Counted from the stretch's first letter, positions 7,462 to 14,815 are shown. The stretch is 17,254 bases of DNA from Pseudomonadota bacterium (GCA_023396465.1 JAEWWF010000162.1:1-17254); one strand, 5' to 3'. Notes: generated by a model not told the origin, from the sequence alone. Numbers and translations are program-made.

Positions 7462-7525
7462 GCGGGCCGGCGACGCTGGCACAGCCGCGCCCGGCGGAAA
7501 GCCGAGGCACGTCTTTGCGTAGGGG

Positions 7526-7553
7526 ATGATACGGAAGCCACCTCGTTCGTCAA
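7526..7553 (-). promoter_or_regulatory. Sigma-70-like promoter for the bax-like gene
   Basis: On the minus strand TTGACG (-35, at 7553-7548) is followed after 16 bases by TATCAT (-10, at 7531-7526). Each hexamer matches its consensus at five of six positions. It would start transcription near 7518 and give a leader of about 180 bases before the ATG at 7338. Confidence 0.65.
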
Positions 7554-7778
7554 CCGGATGACTACCTCCTTCGGCCGCCGCGCCCCGGCATCCAGCGGAA
7601 AATCCTGCGGAGTCAAGGACCCCGGCTCGTTTGATGACAGTGGAATGGGGCGGGGGAAGGGCAGATCGGCGGCAACGGCGGGACCATTTCGGGGCAAGAA
7701 CCAACGCCTGCTGACCCGGCTTGCCCGAGTCGAGCCCTTGAAACGGTATACAACCAAGCCTCAAGCACCGCCCCCGAA
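7554..7778. other. Intergenic stretch with no gene seen
   Basis: Between the terminator of the nfu gene and the bax-like promoter there are about 225 bases. The open frames crossing it lack any recognisable domain, membrane segment or good ribosome-binding site. No tRNA-like or strong hairpin structure was found. It may hold the upstream control region of the bax-like gene or a small RNA, but nothing in it supports a specific call. Confidence 0.4.
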
Positions 7779-7809
7779 AGAAAAATGGCCGGAGAATGCC
7801 TCTCCGGCC
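7779..7809 (-). terminator. Intrinsic terminator of the nfu gene
   Basis: A perfect 9-base stem, GGCCGGAGA / TCTCCGGCC, with a 5-base loop. On the minus strand it is followed by ATTTTTCTTTC, and it starts 37 bases after the nfu stop codon. This is a textbook factor-independent terminator. Confidence 0.88.
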
Positions 7810-7845
7810 ACCGCGCCCGTCCAGGGCACCCCGGATATCCGTCGG

Positions 7846-8394
7846 TCAGGTCACCGCTTCCACCAGCCGCACTTCCGGCACGAAGTGGCGCAGCATGTTC
7901 TCGATGCCGTTCTTCAGGGTCATGCTGGAGCTGGGGCAACCGGAACATGCGCCCTGCATGTGCAGGTAGACGACCCCGTTCTCGAAGCCGCGGAACACGA
8001 TGTCGCCGCCGTCGCGGGCCACCACCGGGCGAACGCGGGTTTCGATCAGTTCCTTGATCTGGGCGACGATTTCGTCATCGTCGCCGTCGTTCAGGCTGTC
8101 GAGGGCGACGGTGTGGATGACCGGCACGCCGCTGGTGTAGTGCTCCATGATGGCGCCGAGGATCATCGGCTTCAGGTTCTGCCAGTCGTGCCCCTCCTGC
8201 TTCGTCACCGTCACGAAGTCGGCGCCAAGGAACACCGCCGTCACGCCGTCGACGCCGAACAGGCGGGTGGCGAGCGGCGACGGCGCCGCCTTTTCGGCGG
8301 AGGTGAAGTCGGCGGTCCCCTGCGGCATCACCTGCCGGCCCGGCAGGAACTTCAGCGTGGCGGGGTTCGGGGTCGGCTCGGTCTGGATGAACAT
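7846..8394 (-). CDS. NifU-family iron-sulfur cluster carrier (Nfu type)
   Basis: Iron-sulfur scaffold/carrier of 182 residues that should hand 4Fe-4S clusters to target enzymes in the cytoplasm. The N-terminal Nfu_N domain (about 1-88) opens with MFIQTEPTPNPATLKFLPGR, the hallmark of alphaproteobacterial and mitochondrial Nfu proteins. The C-terminal NifU domain (about 107-178) includes RPVVARDGGDI and the cluster-binding CSGC motif (Cys150 and Cys153). The ATG at 8394 is well supported: GAGG lies 9 bases upstream and the protein begins exactly at the conserved family N-terminus; longer in-frame starts reach back only into unconserved sequence. It has a strong terminator downstream and is probably monocistronic. 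A TTGACC at 8527-8522 with CATAAC at 8502-8497 is a possible but weak promoter (19-base spacing). Confidence 0.95.
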   Translation of the reverse strand: MFIQTEPTPNPATLKFLPGRQVMPQGTADFTSAEKAAPSPLATRLFGVDGVTAVFLGADFVTVTKQEGHDWQNLKPMILGAIMEHYTSGVPVIHTVALDSLNDGDDDEIVAQIKELIETRVRPVVARDGGDIVFRGFENGVVYLHMQGACSGCPSSSMTLKNGIENMLRHFVPEVRLVEAVT

Positions 8395-8523
8395 GGATGA
8401 TCCCTCGTCGTCGTCTCTCGCGCCGCCTTGCGGCACCGGCATCGCCTGGCATCGCGCCGCCGCAGGGGCGTCTATTCCTGAGCGTCGGGCTTGGTCGTTA
8501 TGTGGTCCACCACGACCGGAAGG

Positions 8524-9018
8524 TCAAGCCAGACGTCGGATGTCGTCCACCGACAACGTCCCCGGCACGATGGTCAGCGGCACCCGCAGCTTGCCCGACA
8601 TGCGGCCGGTCAGCGCCGACACCAGCGGCCCCGGCCCCTCCGGCCCGGTACCGGCGGCGAGCACCAGGATGGAGATGGCGGGCTCGTCCTCGATCAGCCG
8701 CAGCAGTTCGTCCTGCGCCTTACCCTCGCGGATGAACAGGATGGGCATGCGGCCGCACAGTTTCACCACCTCCGCCGACAGCCGTTGCAGCAGTTGCTCC
8801 GCTTCCTCGCGGCTTTCGTCCTGCATGCGGGCGCCGATGGCGGCGAAATGCTGGAACTCGGCCGGTTCCACCACCTTCAGCAAGGCAACCGCGCCGCCGG
8901 TGGAGCGGGCACGGTAGGAGGCATAGGTCAGGGCCGCCTGCATCTCCTCGGTCTCGTCGACGACGACCAGAAAGGTGCGGGGCGACGTCGGGGCGGCGGG
9001 GGCGGTGTCGTCGCTCAT
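8524..9018 (-). CDS. Universal stress protein, single UspA domain
   Basis: Cytoplasmic UspA-fold protein of 164 residues. It starts with a short Pro/Ala-rich tail, then the first beta strand TFLVVVDETEEMQAALTYAS (about 15-34) and an internal VALLKVVEP strand. Near the end, ILVLAAGTG is followed by the Gly-rich loop and RVPLTIVPG, which correspond to the ATP-binding region of the family, although the usual G-2X-G-9X-G(S/T) spacing looks altered (GTGPEGPGPLVSALTGRMSG). Nucleotide binding is therefore uncertain. The ATG at 9018 has GGAG 9 bases before it. It lies only 15 bases after the TIGR02186-like membrane protein gene, so the two are very likely one operon. The specific role is unknown. Confidence 0.88.
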   Translation of the reverse strand: MSDDTAPAAPTSPRTFLVVVDETEEMQAALTYASYRARSTGGAVALLKVVEPAEFQHFAAIGARMQDESREEAEQLLQRLSAEVVKLCGRMPILFIREGKAQDELLRLIEDEPAISILVLAAGTGPEGPGPLVSALTGRMSGKLRVPLTIVPGTLSVDDIRRLA

Positions 9019-9033
9019 GATCGGAAGCTCCGG

Positions 9034-9870
9034 TCAGCTCTTACGGAAAACCAGGCCGGCAAGCCAGCCGGAGGCAACGGCCAGCAGGATGGCCGCGAAG
9101 CCGTACAGCACCGACTGCCGGTAGGCGAAATGGAAAATCTCGGCGCCAATGCCGACCTTGCTGATGACCAGCGGTGTCACCTCCGCCGACACCACTTCCC
9201 CTTCGCGCACCAGATAGACCTCGACCATGTAGGTTCCGGTCGGCACGTTGGAGGGAAAGTAGAGTTCCGACCGGAACAGGCGGTTGGCGAGCATGCGCAC
9301 CCCCTCCTCGCGTTCCAGGTACAGGCCGGTCTCGGTCTTCAGGCGCACCAGCGCCTCGCGGAAGGCGGCCACCTCGGCCGGGGTGGCGCGGCTGCCGTCG
9401 GCGGGAACCAGATCCAGCGTGTCGGTCCCGATGCGGTGCCGCTCCCGCAGGCCGTCGGCCATGAACTCATCAAAGGCGCGGGAACTGGCGACCTTGTAGA
9501 AACTGGGAACGCCGGTGAAAGTGACCGATTCGGTATTGGCCCAGATGAGGCCGGCCACCTTGTCCTTCTTGCGCACCACCGCCGGCTGCTCCGGCCCGCG
9601 CACCACCAGCACCACGTCGCCAGGTCCATCGGTGGCGCCGAACAGCAGCACGTCGGTGCCCGCGAAGCCGGTGGTGATGGCCACCAGATGCTTGGACAGG
9701 TCGGCCACCAGCGGCTGTTCCACCGCCCGCGCCGCCATCACCGTCAGCCACAGCGCCCCCACCAGGGCGGCGATCAGGCCGGCCAGGCGGGCAAGGACCA
9801 GGGGACGGCGAACGGCAGCGCGCAACGGGCAACCTCGGCCGGAGGGGGATCGGATCGGCTCTTCAGTCAT
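9034..9870 (-). CDS. TIGR02186-like alphaproteobacterial transmembrane protein
   Basis: Predicted membrane-anchored periplasmic protein of 278 residues, which I recognise as resembling the TIGR02186 family of uncharacterised alphaproteobacterial proteins. A hydrophobic signal or anchor lies near residues 27-47 (ARLAGLIAALVGALWLTVMA). The periplasmic body includes VADLSKHLVAITTGFAGTDV, LLFGATDGPGDVVLVVRGPE and a Cys-poor beta-rich region. A C-terminal membrane span (about 251-274) ends in basic residues. Family members often sit beside TSUP/TauE-type transporters, but none is seen here; instead a universal stress protein gene follows after 15 bases. The ATG at 9870 is chosen because the longer frame would run into the end of trpS and lacks any conserved sequence. 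The start has no strong ribosome-binding site. Function unknown. Confidence 0.78.
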   Translation of the reverse strand: MTEEPIRSPSGRGCPLRAAVRRPLVLARLAGLIAALVGALWLTVMAARAVEQPLVADLSKHLVAITTGFAGTDVLLFGATDGPGDVVLVVRGPEQPAVVRKKDKVAGLIWANTESVTFTGVPSFYKVASSRAFDEFMADGLRERHRIGTDTLDLVPADGSRATPAEVAAFREALVRLKTETGLYLEREEGVRMLANRLFRSELYFPSNVPTGTYMVEVYLVREGEVVSAEVTPLVISKVGIGAEIFHFAYRQSVLYGFAAILLAVASGWLAGLVFRKS

Positions 9871-9940
9871 AGGCCAGGACGCGGCGGCACGGAAGGGCCA
9901 GTTGCGGCCCCATCCGTCCACCGCCGCGCCGGAACCGACC

Positions 9941-10939
9941 TCAAACCCGCAGAAAACCGACGGTGTCGTAAACCTCGTCGATGGTCGGCTGGGCGATGGC
10001 GCGGGCCCGTTCGGCCCCGCGCGCCAGCACCTTGTCGATTTCCGACACGTCATCGAGCAGGCGCTTCATCTCGGCGTTGATGGGGCCGAGTACGTCCACC
10101 GCCACGTCGGTGAGGATGCCCTTGAACGCGCTGAACGGCTGACCGCCCACCTCGGCCACCGCCTCGGTGAACGACACGTCGCGCAGGGCGGCGTATATGT
10201 TCACCAGGTTGCGGGCCTCGGCGCGGCCCTCGAAGCCGTCGGCATCGGCGGGCAGCGGCTCGGGGTCGGTCTTGGCCTTGCGGATCTTCTGGGCGATGGT
10301 GTCGGCATCGTCGGTCATGTTGATGCGCGAGTAATCGCTTTCCGCCGACTTGCTCATCTTGGCGGTGCCGTCGCGCAGGGACATGACGCGGGTGGCGGCG
10401 CCGAAGATCAGCGGTTCCGGCTGCGGGAAGACCTCGCGCCCGAAGTCGGTGTTGAACTTCTGGGCGATGTCGCGCGCCAGTTCCAGGTGCTGCTTCTGGT
10501 CCTCGCCCACCGGCACATGGGTCGCCTTGTACAGCAGGATGTCGGCGGCCATGAGGTTCGGATAGGCGTAAAGGCCGACGCTCGCGTTCTCGCGGTTCTT
10601 GCCGGCCTTTTCCTTGAACTGGGTCATGCGGTTCAGCCAGCCGATGCGGGCGACGCAGTTGAACACCCACGCCAGTTGGGCGTGACCGGCGACCGCCGAC
10701 TGATTGAACAGAACCTGCTTTTCCGGGTCGATACCGGCGGCGATGAAGCTCGCGGTCACTTCGCGGGTCGCCTGGGTCAGCGCGGCGGGGTCCTGCCAGA
10801 CGGTGATGGCGTGCATGTCGACGACGCAGAAGATGCACTCGAACTCGTTCTGCAACCGCACCCAGTTGCGGATGGCGCCGAGATAATTGCCGAGATGCAG
10901 GTTGCCCGTGGGCTGAACGCCCGAAAAAATGCGGCTCAT
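9941..10939 (-). CDS. trpS: Tryptophanyl-tRNA synthetase
   Basis: Class I aminoacyl-tRNA synthetase of 332 residues that charges tRNA-Trp with tryptophan in the cytoplasm. The Rossmann-fold ATP-binding signature is seen as GVQPTGNLHLGN (7-18, the HIGH-type motif), and the second signature KMSKS is intact (194-198). Other family sequence includes VVDMHAITV, NPNLMAADILLY-like YPNLMAADILLYKA, and VPVGEDQKQHLELARDIAQ. Length is normal for the bacterial enzyme. The ATG at 10939 is at the conserved N-terminus; a longer frame up to 11110 adds low-complexity residues and would overlap the divergent regulator gene. The following membrane protein gene begins 70 bases after the stop. Confidence 0.98.
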   Translation of the reverse strand: MSRIFSGVQPTGNLHLGNYLGAIRNWVRLQNEFECIFCVVDMHAITVWQDPAALTQATREVTASFIAAGIDPEKQVLFNQSAVAGHAQLAWVFNCVARIGWLNRMTQFKEKAGKNRENASVGLYAYPNLMAADILLYKATHVPVGEDQKQHLELARDIAQKFNTDFGREVFPQPEPLIFGAATRVMSLRDGTAKMSKSAESDYSRINMTDDADTIAQKIRKAKTDPEPLPADADGFEGRAEARNLVNIYAALRDVSFTEAVAEVGGQPFSAFKGILTDVAVDVLGPINAEMKRLLDDVSEIDKVLARGAERARAIAQPTIDEVYDTVGFLRV

Positions 10940-11097
10940 CGTGTGTCTGTTCCATCTGGCTGTGGATATCGCCGGCGGGTGGAGGGCCGGCCCGCACCGG
11001 AGGTAGCCCATGGCCGCCGGGGCGTCAACCGCGGCCGCTGCAAGGCTGCCGCGACTCGACTCTTGCCAGCACCGGGCGGGAGGCGGAGCATGGCGGG

Positions 11098-11871
11098 ATG
11101 ACGACGACACCCCTTCGGGTCGAAGTGCGCTCCTACCAGCCGTTGCGGACGGAGGACACGCACGTCCACGACCACCACCAGATCGTGCTGCCGCTCACCG
11201 GCGGCATGCCGCTGCATGTCGGCGGGCGGGCCGATACGGTGCGCGACGGGCGCGGCGTCTTCCTGGCGCCGCAGGTGCCGCACCGTTTCAGGGTGGAGGG
11301 GCAGGGCAACCGTTTCCTGGTGGTCGATTTCACCGCGCATGCCGCCGGCATACCACACCGGCTGCTGCCGCGGCTGGCGGCCGGCACCTTCTTTTCCCTG
11401 GCCGATCCGGCGCGGCATCTGGTGCGCTATCTGGCGGACCTGGGCGGCGCCCCCGATGCCGCCACCGCCCATCATGCCCTCGCGCTCCTGCTGCTGGAGG
11501 CCCAGCCGGCCGAACCGGAGGCGTCGACACGCCCGCCAACCCCGGCCTCGGCGCGGGTCGCCGCCGCCACCGCCTTCCTCGACGCCCACCTCGACCAGCC
11601 GGTGACGGTGGCAGAGGTGGCGCGCGCCGCCGGCCTCAGCCCCAGCCACCTGCAAGCGGAGTTCCGCCGGCAGATCGGATGCGGCGTGGCGGAATATCTC
11701 CGCCGCGCCCGCCTCGACCGCGCCGCGGCCCTGCTGGCCGACGGCACCCGGCCGATCGTGGATATCGCCCTGGCCTGCGGCTACGCCGACCAGACGGCGC
11801 TGACCCGCGCCCTGCGCAAGGAACGGGGGGTGACGCCGGGAGCGTTGCGGCGGCGCGGCGGCGGTTCTTGA
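11098..11871 (+). CDS. AraC-family transcriptional regulator with cupin sensor domain
   Basis: DNA-binding regulator of 257 residues. The N-terminal half is a cupin-type effector domain: HVHDHHQIVLPLTG (about 22-35) and GVFLAPQVPHRFRVEGQGN (about 53-71) carry the metal-site-like histidines. The C-terminal AraC domain (about 155-252) has two helix-turn-helix units, VTVAEVARAAGLSPSHLQAE and IVDIALACGYADQTALTRAL, followed by the conserved RKERGVTPGALR end. GGAGGCGGAG precedes the ATG at 11098. It is the only plus-strand gene in this stretch, divergent from trpS and convergent with a universal stress gene, so its target and inducer cannot be deduced from context. Autoregulation or control of distant genes is possible. 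Confidence 0.9.
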   Translation: MTTTPLRVEVRSYQPLRTEDTHVHDHHQIVLPLTGGMPLHVGGRADTVRDGRGVFLAPQVPHRFRVEGQGNRFLVVDFTAHAAGIPHRLLPRLAAGTFFSLADPARHLVRYLADLGGAPDAATAHHALALLLLEAQPAEPEASTRPPTPASARVAAATAFLDAHLDQPVTVAEVARAAGLSPSHLQAEFRRQIGCGVAEYLRRARLDRAAALLADGTRPIVDIALACGYADQTALTRALRKERGVTPGALRRRGGGS

Positions 11872-11892
11872 CGGCAGTGGAACCGCCGCCGC
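11855..11892. terminator. Large hairpin shared by two convergent genes
   Basis: A perfect 13-base GC-rich stem (11855-11867 with 11880-11892) encloses a 12-base loop. The AraC-type gene's TGA stop at 11869-11871 lies inside the loop. There is no T-run on either side, so it is not a classical intrinsic terminator. Its position between two convergent 3' ends suggests a bidirectional terminator or an mRNA-stabilising element. Confidence 0.5.
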
Positions 11893-11910
11893 CTCCCGCC
11901 GTCACCAGCC

Positions 11911-12741
11911 TCAGTGGCTCAGCAGCACCGGCACGGTCATGTGACGCAGCATCTCGCGCGTCACGCCACCACGCAGGATGTGGGGGAAGCCGTAGTGTCC
12001 GTGCGCCCCCATCACCAACAGGCCGGCGGCCTCGTCGGAGACGCGGTTGAGCAGCATGTCGACGATGCCGATCTCGGTGGCGACGGCCGATCGCAGATCG
12101 CTGGCGATGCCGTGGCCGGCCAGGTAGTGCTGCACGTCCTCGTCCTTGTAGCCCGGCGAATCGGCTTCAGAATCGCCCTTGCCGCGCACCACCATGACGC
12201 TGACCTTGCCGGCCGTCGCCAGCAGCGGCAGGGCATCGGACATGGCGCGGGCGGCCTCGCGGCCGGCGTTCCAGGCCACCATCACATGATCGTTCCAGCG
12301 CGGGAACTCGCCGGCGTAGGGCACCACCAGCACCGGTCGCCCGGCGTTCAGCACCACCTGCTCGGCCATGTCCTCGGGCACGATGCCCTTGCCGGTGTCG
12401 CGGTCGAACTGACCGATCACCGCCAGATCGGCATGCCGGGCGGCGCGCACGAAATAATGGATGACGTTCGACGCCGTGATCAGCGGCGACATCGAGAACC
12501 GGACCGCCACGCCGGCCGCCTCCGCCTCGGCCCGCACCCGGCCGGTGACCTCGTCGAACGCCGCCTTCAGGCGGTCGCTGGCGCGGTGCAGCGGGTCGAT
12601 CATCGAGACGTGGGGATCGGTCTGGGCAAAGCAGCCGTGCAGAGTCGCGCCGTGCTGACGGGCGATGCCCAACGCCAGGGCAACCCGCTTGGCGCAGCGC
12701 TCGGTGGAGTCCAGATGCACGACGATCGTCTTGTAAGGCAT
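11911..12741 (-). CDS. Universal stress protein, tandem UspA domains
   Basis: Cytoplasmic protein of 276 residues made of two UspA-like domains. Domain 1 (about 1-145) starts MPYKTIVVHLDSTERCAKRV and contains HADLAVIGQFD and GRPVLVVPYAG. Domain 2 (about 150-276) starts HVMVAWNAGREAARAMSDAL and ends with LLVMGAHGHYGFPHILRGG and TVPVLLSH. The second domain keeps the GXXGXXXXXXXXXGGVT-type nucleotide-binding region; the first has lost it and is probably structural. The ATG at 12741 is very well supported by GGGAGG 8 bases upstream; the frame extending to 12807 is not needed. A possible promoter lies at 12780-12807. The gene stands alone and converges with the AraC-type gene. Family members help cells survive stress or growth arrest; the specific role is unknown. 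Confidence 0.93.
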   Translation of the reverse strand: MPYKTIVVHLDSTERCAKRVALALGIARQHGATLHGCFAQTDPHVSMIDPLHRASDRLKAAFDEVTGRVRAEAEAAGVAVRFSMSPLITASNVIHYFVRAARHADLAVIGQFDRDTGKGIVPEDMAEQVVLNAGRPVLVVPYAGEFPRWNDHVMVAWNAGREAARAMSDALPLLATAGKVSVMVVRGKGDSEADSPGYKDEDVQHYLAGHGIASDLRSAVATEIGIVDMLLNRVSDEAAGLLVMGAHGHYGFPHILRGGVTREMLRHMTVPVLLSH

Positions 12742-12779
12742 ACGCAGATCCTCCCTGATGTATTTTTTGGTATGAAAGA

Positions 12780-12807
12780 AGCATACGCAAACCGCGAGGG
12801 CAGGCAA
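12780..12807 (-). promoter_or_regulatory. Possible promoter for the tandem universal stress gene
   Basis: On the minus strand TTGCCT (12807-12802) and TATGCT (12785-12780) are 16 bases apart, each matching consensus at four of six positions. The -35 element falls in the loop of the neighbouring hairpin. Only a weak call. Confidence 0.35.
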
Positions 12808-12816
12808 CAGCCCTCG
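12795..12816 (-). terminator. Hairpin after the methyltransferase gene
   Basis: A perfect 7-base stem, CGAGGGC / GCCCTCG, with an 8-base loop starts 14 bases past the methyltransferase stop codon. It is followed by CGGTTTGCG rather than a clean T-run. It is likely to end or slow transcription before the universal stress gene. Confidence 0.45.
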
Positions 12817-12829
12817 TGTTACGGCGGCA

Positions 12830-13594
12830 TTACCGCCACGCCAGCACCGTGAAATCGTGCGGAGTGTAGTGGGTCAGCAGGTCCACCCGCGCGCCCAGCC
12901 CATCGGCGGCGAAGGCGGCCCATTCCGCCGCGTCGGCATAGAACAGCGACCCGTCGTCGGGCCGCCCCTTGCGGCCGCGACGGTCGAGCATGTTGAAGGC
13001 CATGCCGCGCCGGCTGCGCCCCCACAACTGGCGCAGCACGTCCTGGCAATGGGCCCGCCACGCATCGCCCGGCAGATCGAGCTTGAGGCCGAAGGTGCCG
13101 GAGGCGAAGGAATAATCCGCCTCCTCCGTCGCCTCGCCGGAGAGGTAGAAGGTGGCCCGAGACTCGGGAAAGCGCCGCCGCGCCGCCTCGATCAGCTTGG
13201 GGGAAAGGTCGTAACCGACATAGGCCGTCTCCGCCGCCAGCCAACGGTTGCGACGCAGCCAGCCGAACAGGGCGCCGTAGCCGCAGCCGAGGTCGTTGAT
13301 GCGCACCGCCCCCTGCGGTGCCCGAAACAGGCCGCCGCGCCGCACTTCCGGCCCGAACAGGCGCACCAGCTGACGGAACCGCAGGCGCTGGCCGCGCCCG
13401 TTGCTCCACAGCACGGCGCGCGGCCCGGCGCCGTGAAGGCCGAAGGTCCAGTCATAGGTGGCGGCGATGCGCAGGTCGAGGGCGCGGCGGTCTTCCGGCA
13501 CATCGGGATAGACCACCCGGCCCACCTCCGCCGCGAAGGCGGAACTGGCCTGGCTGTCGTCGTCGGGATCGTCGGCGGCGGGCGGGCACGTCAT
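12830..13594 (-). CDS. Class I SAM-dependent methyltransferase of unknown substrate
   Basis: Protein of 254 residues with a Rossmann methyltransferase core. Motif I is INDLGCGYGALFGWLR (about 98-113), the glycine-rich SAM-binding loop. The acidic end of strand 2 is seen in YVGYDLSPKLIEAARRRFPE (about 122-141), followed by ATFYLSGEA. The N-terminal 95 residues, including TYDWTFGLHGAGPRAVLWSN and RLRFRQLVRLFGPE, form a helical cap typical of small-molecule methyltransferases but give no substrate clue. The later DVLRQLWGRSRRGMAFNML segment fits strand 4/5 geometry. The ATG at 13594 begins just before an acidic tail; no strong ribosome-binding site is visible, and upstream in-frame starts add only Arg/His-rich sequence overlapping the adenosine kinase promoter. 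It is divergent from that kinase gene. Confidence 0.85.
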   Translation of the reverse strand: MTCPPAADDPDDDSQASSAFAAEVGRVVYPDVPEDRRALDLRIAATYDWTFGLHGAGPRAVLWSNGRGQRLRFRQLVRLFGPEVRRGGLFRAPQGAVRINDLGCGYGALFGWLRRNRWLAAETAYVGYDLSPKLIEAARRRFPESRATFYLSGEATEEADYSFASGTFGLKLDLPGDAWRAHCQDVLRQLWGRSRRGMAFNMLDRRGRKGRPDDGSLFYADAAEWAAFAADGLGARVDLLTHYTPHDFTVLAWR

Positions 13595-13691
13595 GCCGCA
13601 ACGGTGCCAGCGGTGGCGACGCGACGCAAGTCGGGAGGACCATGGCGCGTGCGCAAGGACGAATCGGCGAGATGTTCCCCGTGTGCCGCTC

Positions 13692-13719
13692 TTGTGCCGC
13701 CAAGGACAGGCGTTATACT
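13692..13719 (+). promoter_or_regulatory. Sigma-70-like promoter of the kinase-typA operon
   Basis: TTGTGC (-35, 13692-13697) and TATACT (-10, 13714-13719, five of six matches) are 16 bases apart and lie about 56 bases before the kinase start codon. This is the best promoter candidate in the divergent region. Confidence 0.55.
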
Positions 13720-13774
13720 GCCGGCCACGATTCCGGACCTTAATCAACACGGACAAGACAGGGGACTTTCAGGT

Positions 13775-14773
13775 ATGGCCGACACCCGCTTCGATGTCGT
13801 TGGCATCGGGAACGCCATCGTCGACGTGCTGACGAATGCCGAGGACGCCTTTCTCGCGACCCACGGCATGCCCAAGGGCGGGATGGTCCTGATCGACGGC
13901 ACCAAGGCGGAAGAGATCTATGCCGCCATGGGTCCGGCCATTGAAAGCAGCGGCGGCTCGGCCGCCAACACGGTGGCTGGCATCGCCTCGCTGGGCGGCC
14001 GGCCGGCGTTCATCGGCAAGGTCGCCGAGGACACCCTGGGCCGCGTCTTCCAGCACGACATTTCCGCCATCGGCGTCCACTACGGCACTCCGGCCCTGCC
14101 CGCCGCCGAGGGCGTGCCCACCGCCCGCTGCCTGATTCTCGTCACCCCCGATGCGCAGCGCACGATGAATACCTATCTTGGCGCCTGCACCCGGCTGGCG
14201 CCCGCCGATATCGACGAGGATCTGATCGCCAGTGCCGAGGTGACCTATGTGGAGGGTTACCAGTGGGACGCGCCGCTCGCCAAGGACGCCATCGTCCGCG
14301 CCTGCCTCGCCGCCCAGGAAGCCGGCCGTAAGGTCGCTCTGTCGCTGTCGGACGCCTTCTGCGTCGACCGTCACCGCGAGGAATTTCTTGAACTCACGGA
14401 AGGACTGGTCGATATCCTGTTCGCCAACGAGGCGGAGATCATGTCGCTCTACCAGACCGACAGCTTCGACGCCGCCGCCCGTCAGGTGCGGGAGCATGTC
14501 GAGATCGCCTGCCTGACGCGCAGCGCCAAGGGCAGCGTGATCGTGAACGGTCAGGACAGCTTCGTGGTGGACGCGCATCCGCCGGCGCGCCTCGTTGATA
14601 CGACGGGCGCCGGTGACCTCTATGCTTCGGGGTTCCTTTTCGGGTATACACGCGGCAAGTCGCTGGCCGAGAGCGGCCACTTGGCCAGCCGATGCGCGGC
14701 CGAAATCATCAGCCACATGGGCGCCCGGCCGGACGTCCCCTTGAAGACGCTGCTGGCACCGGAACTGGCCTGA
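13775..14773 (+). CDS. PfkB-family sugar/nucleoside kinase, probable adenosine kinase
   Basis: Cytoplasmic ribokinase-fold enzyme of 332 residues that should transfer phosphate from ATP to adenosine or a related nucleoside or sugar. It begins FDVVGIGNAIVDVL (6-19), contains the substrate-side GGSAANT (60-66) and KVAEDTLGRVF, and carries the PfkB C-terminal signature DTTGAGDLYASG (275-286), whose Asp281 is the expected catalytic base. Alphaproteobacterial homologues with this N-terminus are usually annotated as adenosine kinase; fructokinase-like specificity cannot be excluded. The ATG at 13775 has AGGGGA about 9 bases upstream and matches the family N-terminus; the frame continues much further upstream but overlaps the antisense methyltransferase. 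It is followed after 42 bases by typA, so co-transcription is likely. Confidence 0.92.
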   Translation: MADTRFDVVGIGNAIVDVLTNAEDAFLATHGMPKGGMVLIDGTKAEEIYAAMGPAIESSGGSAANTVAGIASLGGRPAFIGKVAEDTLGRVFQHDISAIGVHYGTPALPAAEGVPTARCLILVTPDAQRTMNTYLGACTRLAPADIDEDLIASAEVTYVEGYQWDAPLAKDAIVRACLAAQEAGRKVALSLSDAFCVDRHREEFLELTEGLVDILFANEAEIMSLYQTDSFDAAARQVREHVEIACLTRSAKGSVIVNGQDSFVVDAHPPARLVDTTGAGDLYASGFLFGYTRGKSLAESGHLASRCAAEIISHMGARPDVPLKTLLAPELA

Positions 14774-14815
14774 GGGGTCCTTCCGTCGGTCGGCGCGGAC
14801 GCAGATTGGAAACTC

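Noticed and set aside
7202..7510. A leader peptide frame starting at ATG 7426 before the bax-like gene
   Set aside because: The AGGAG precedes the ATG by only 1-2 bases, the frame runs far into the bax-like gene, and the product has no recognisable features.
7339..7525. Cobalamin or other known riboswitch in the bax-like leader
   Set aside because: The conserved core strings of common riboswitch classes were not found by eye, and the downstream gene does not fit a vitamin pathway.
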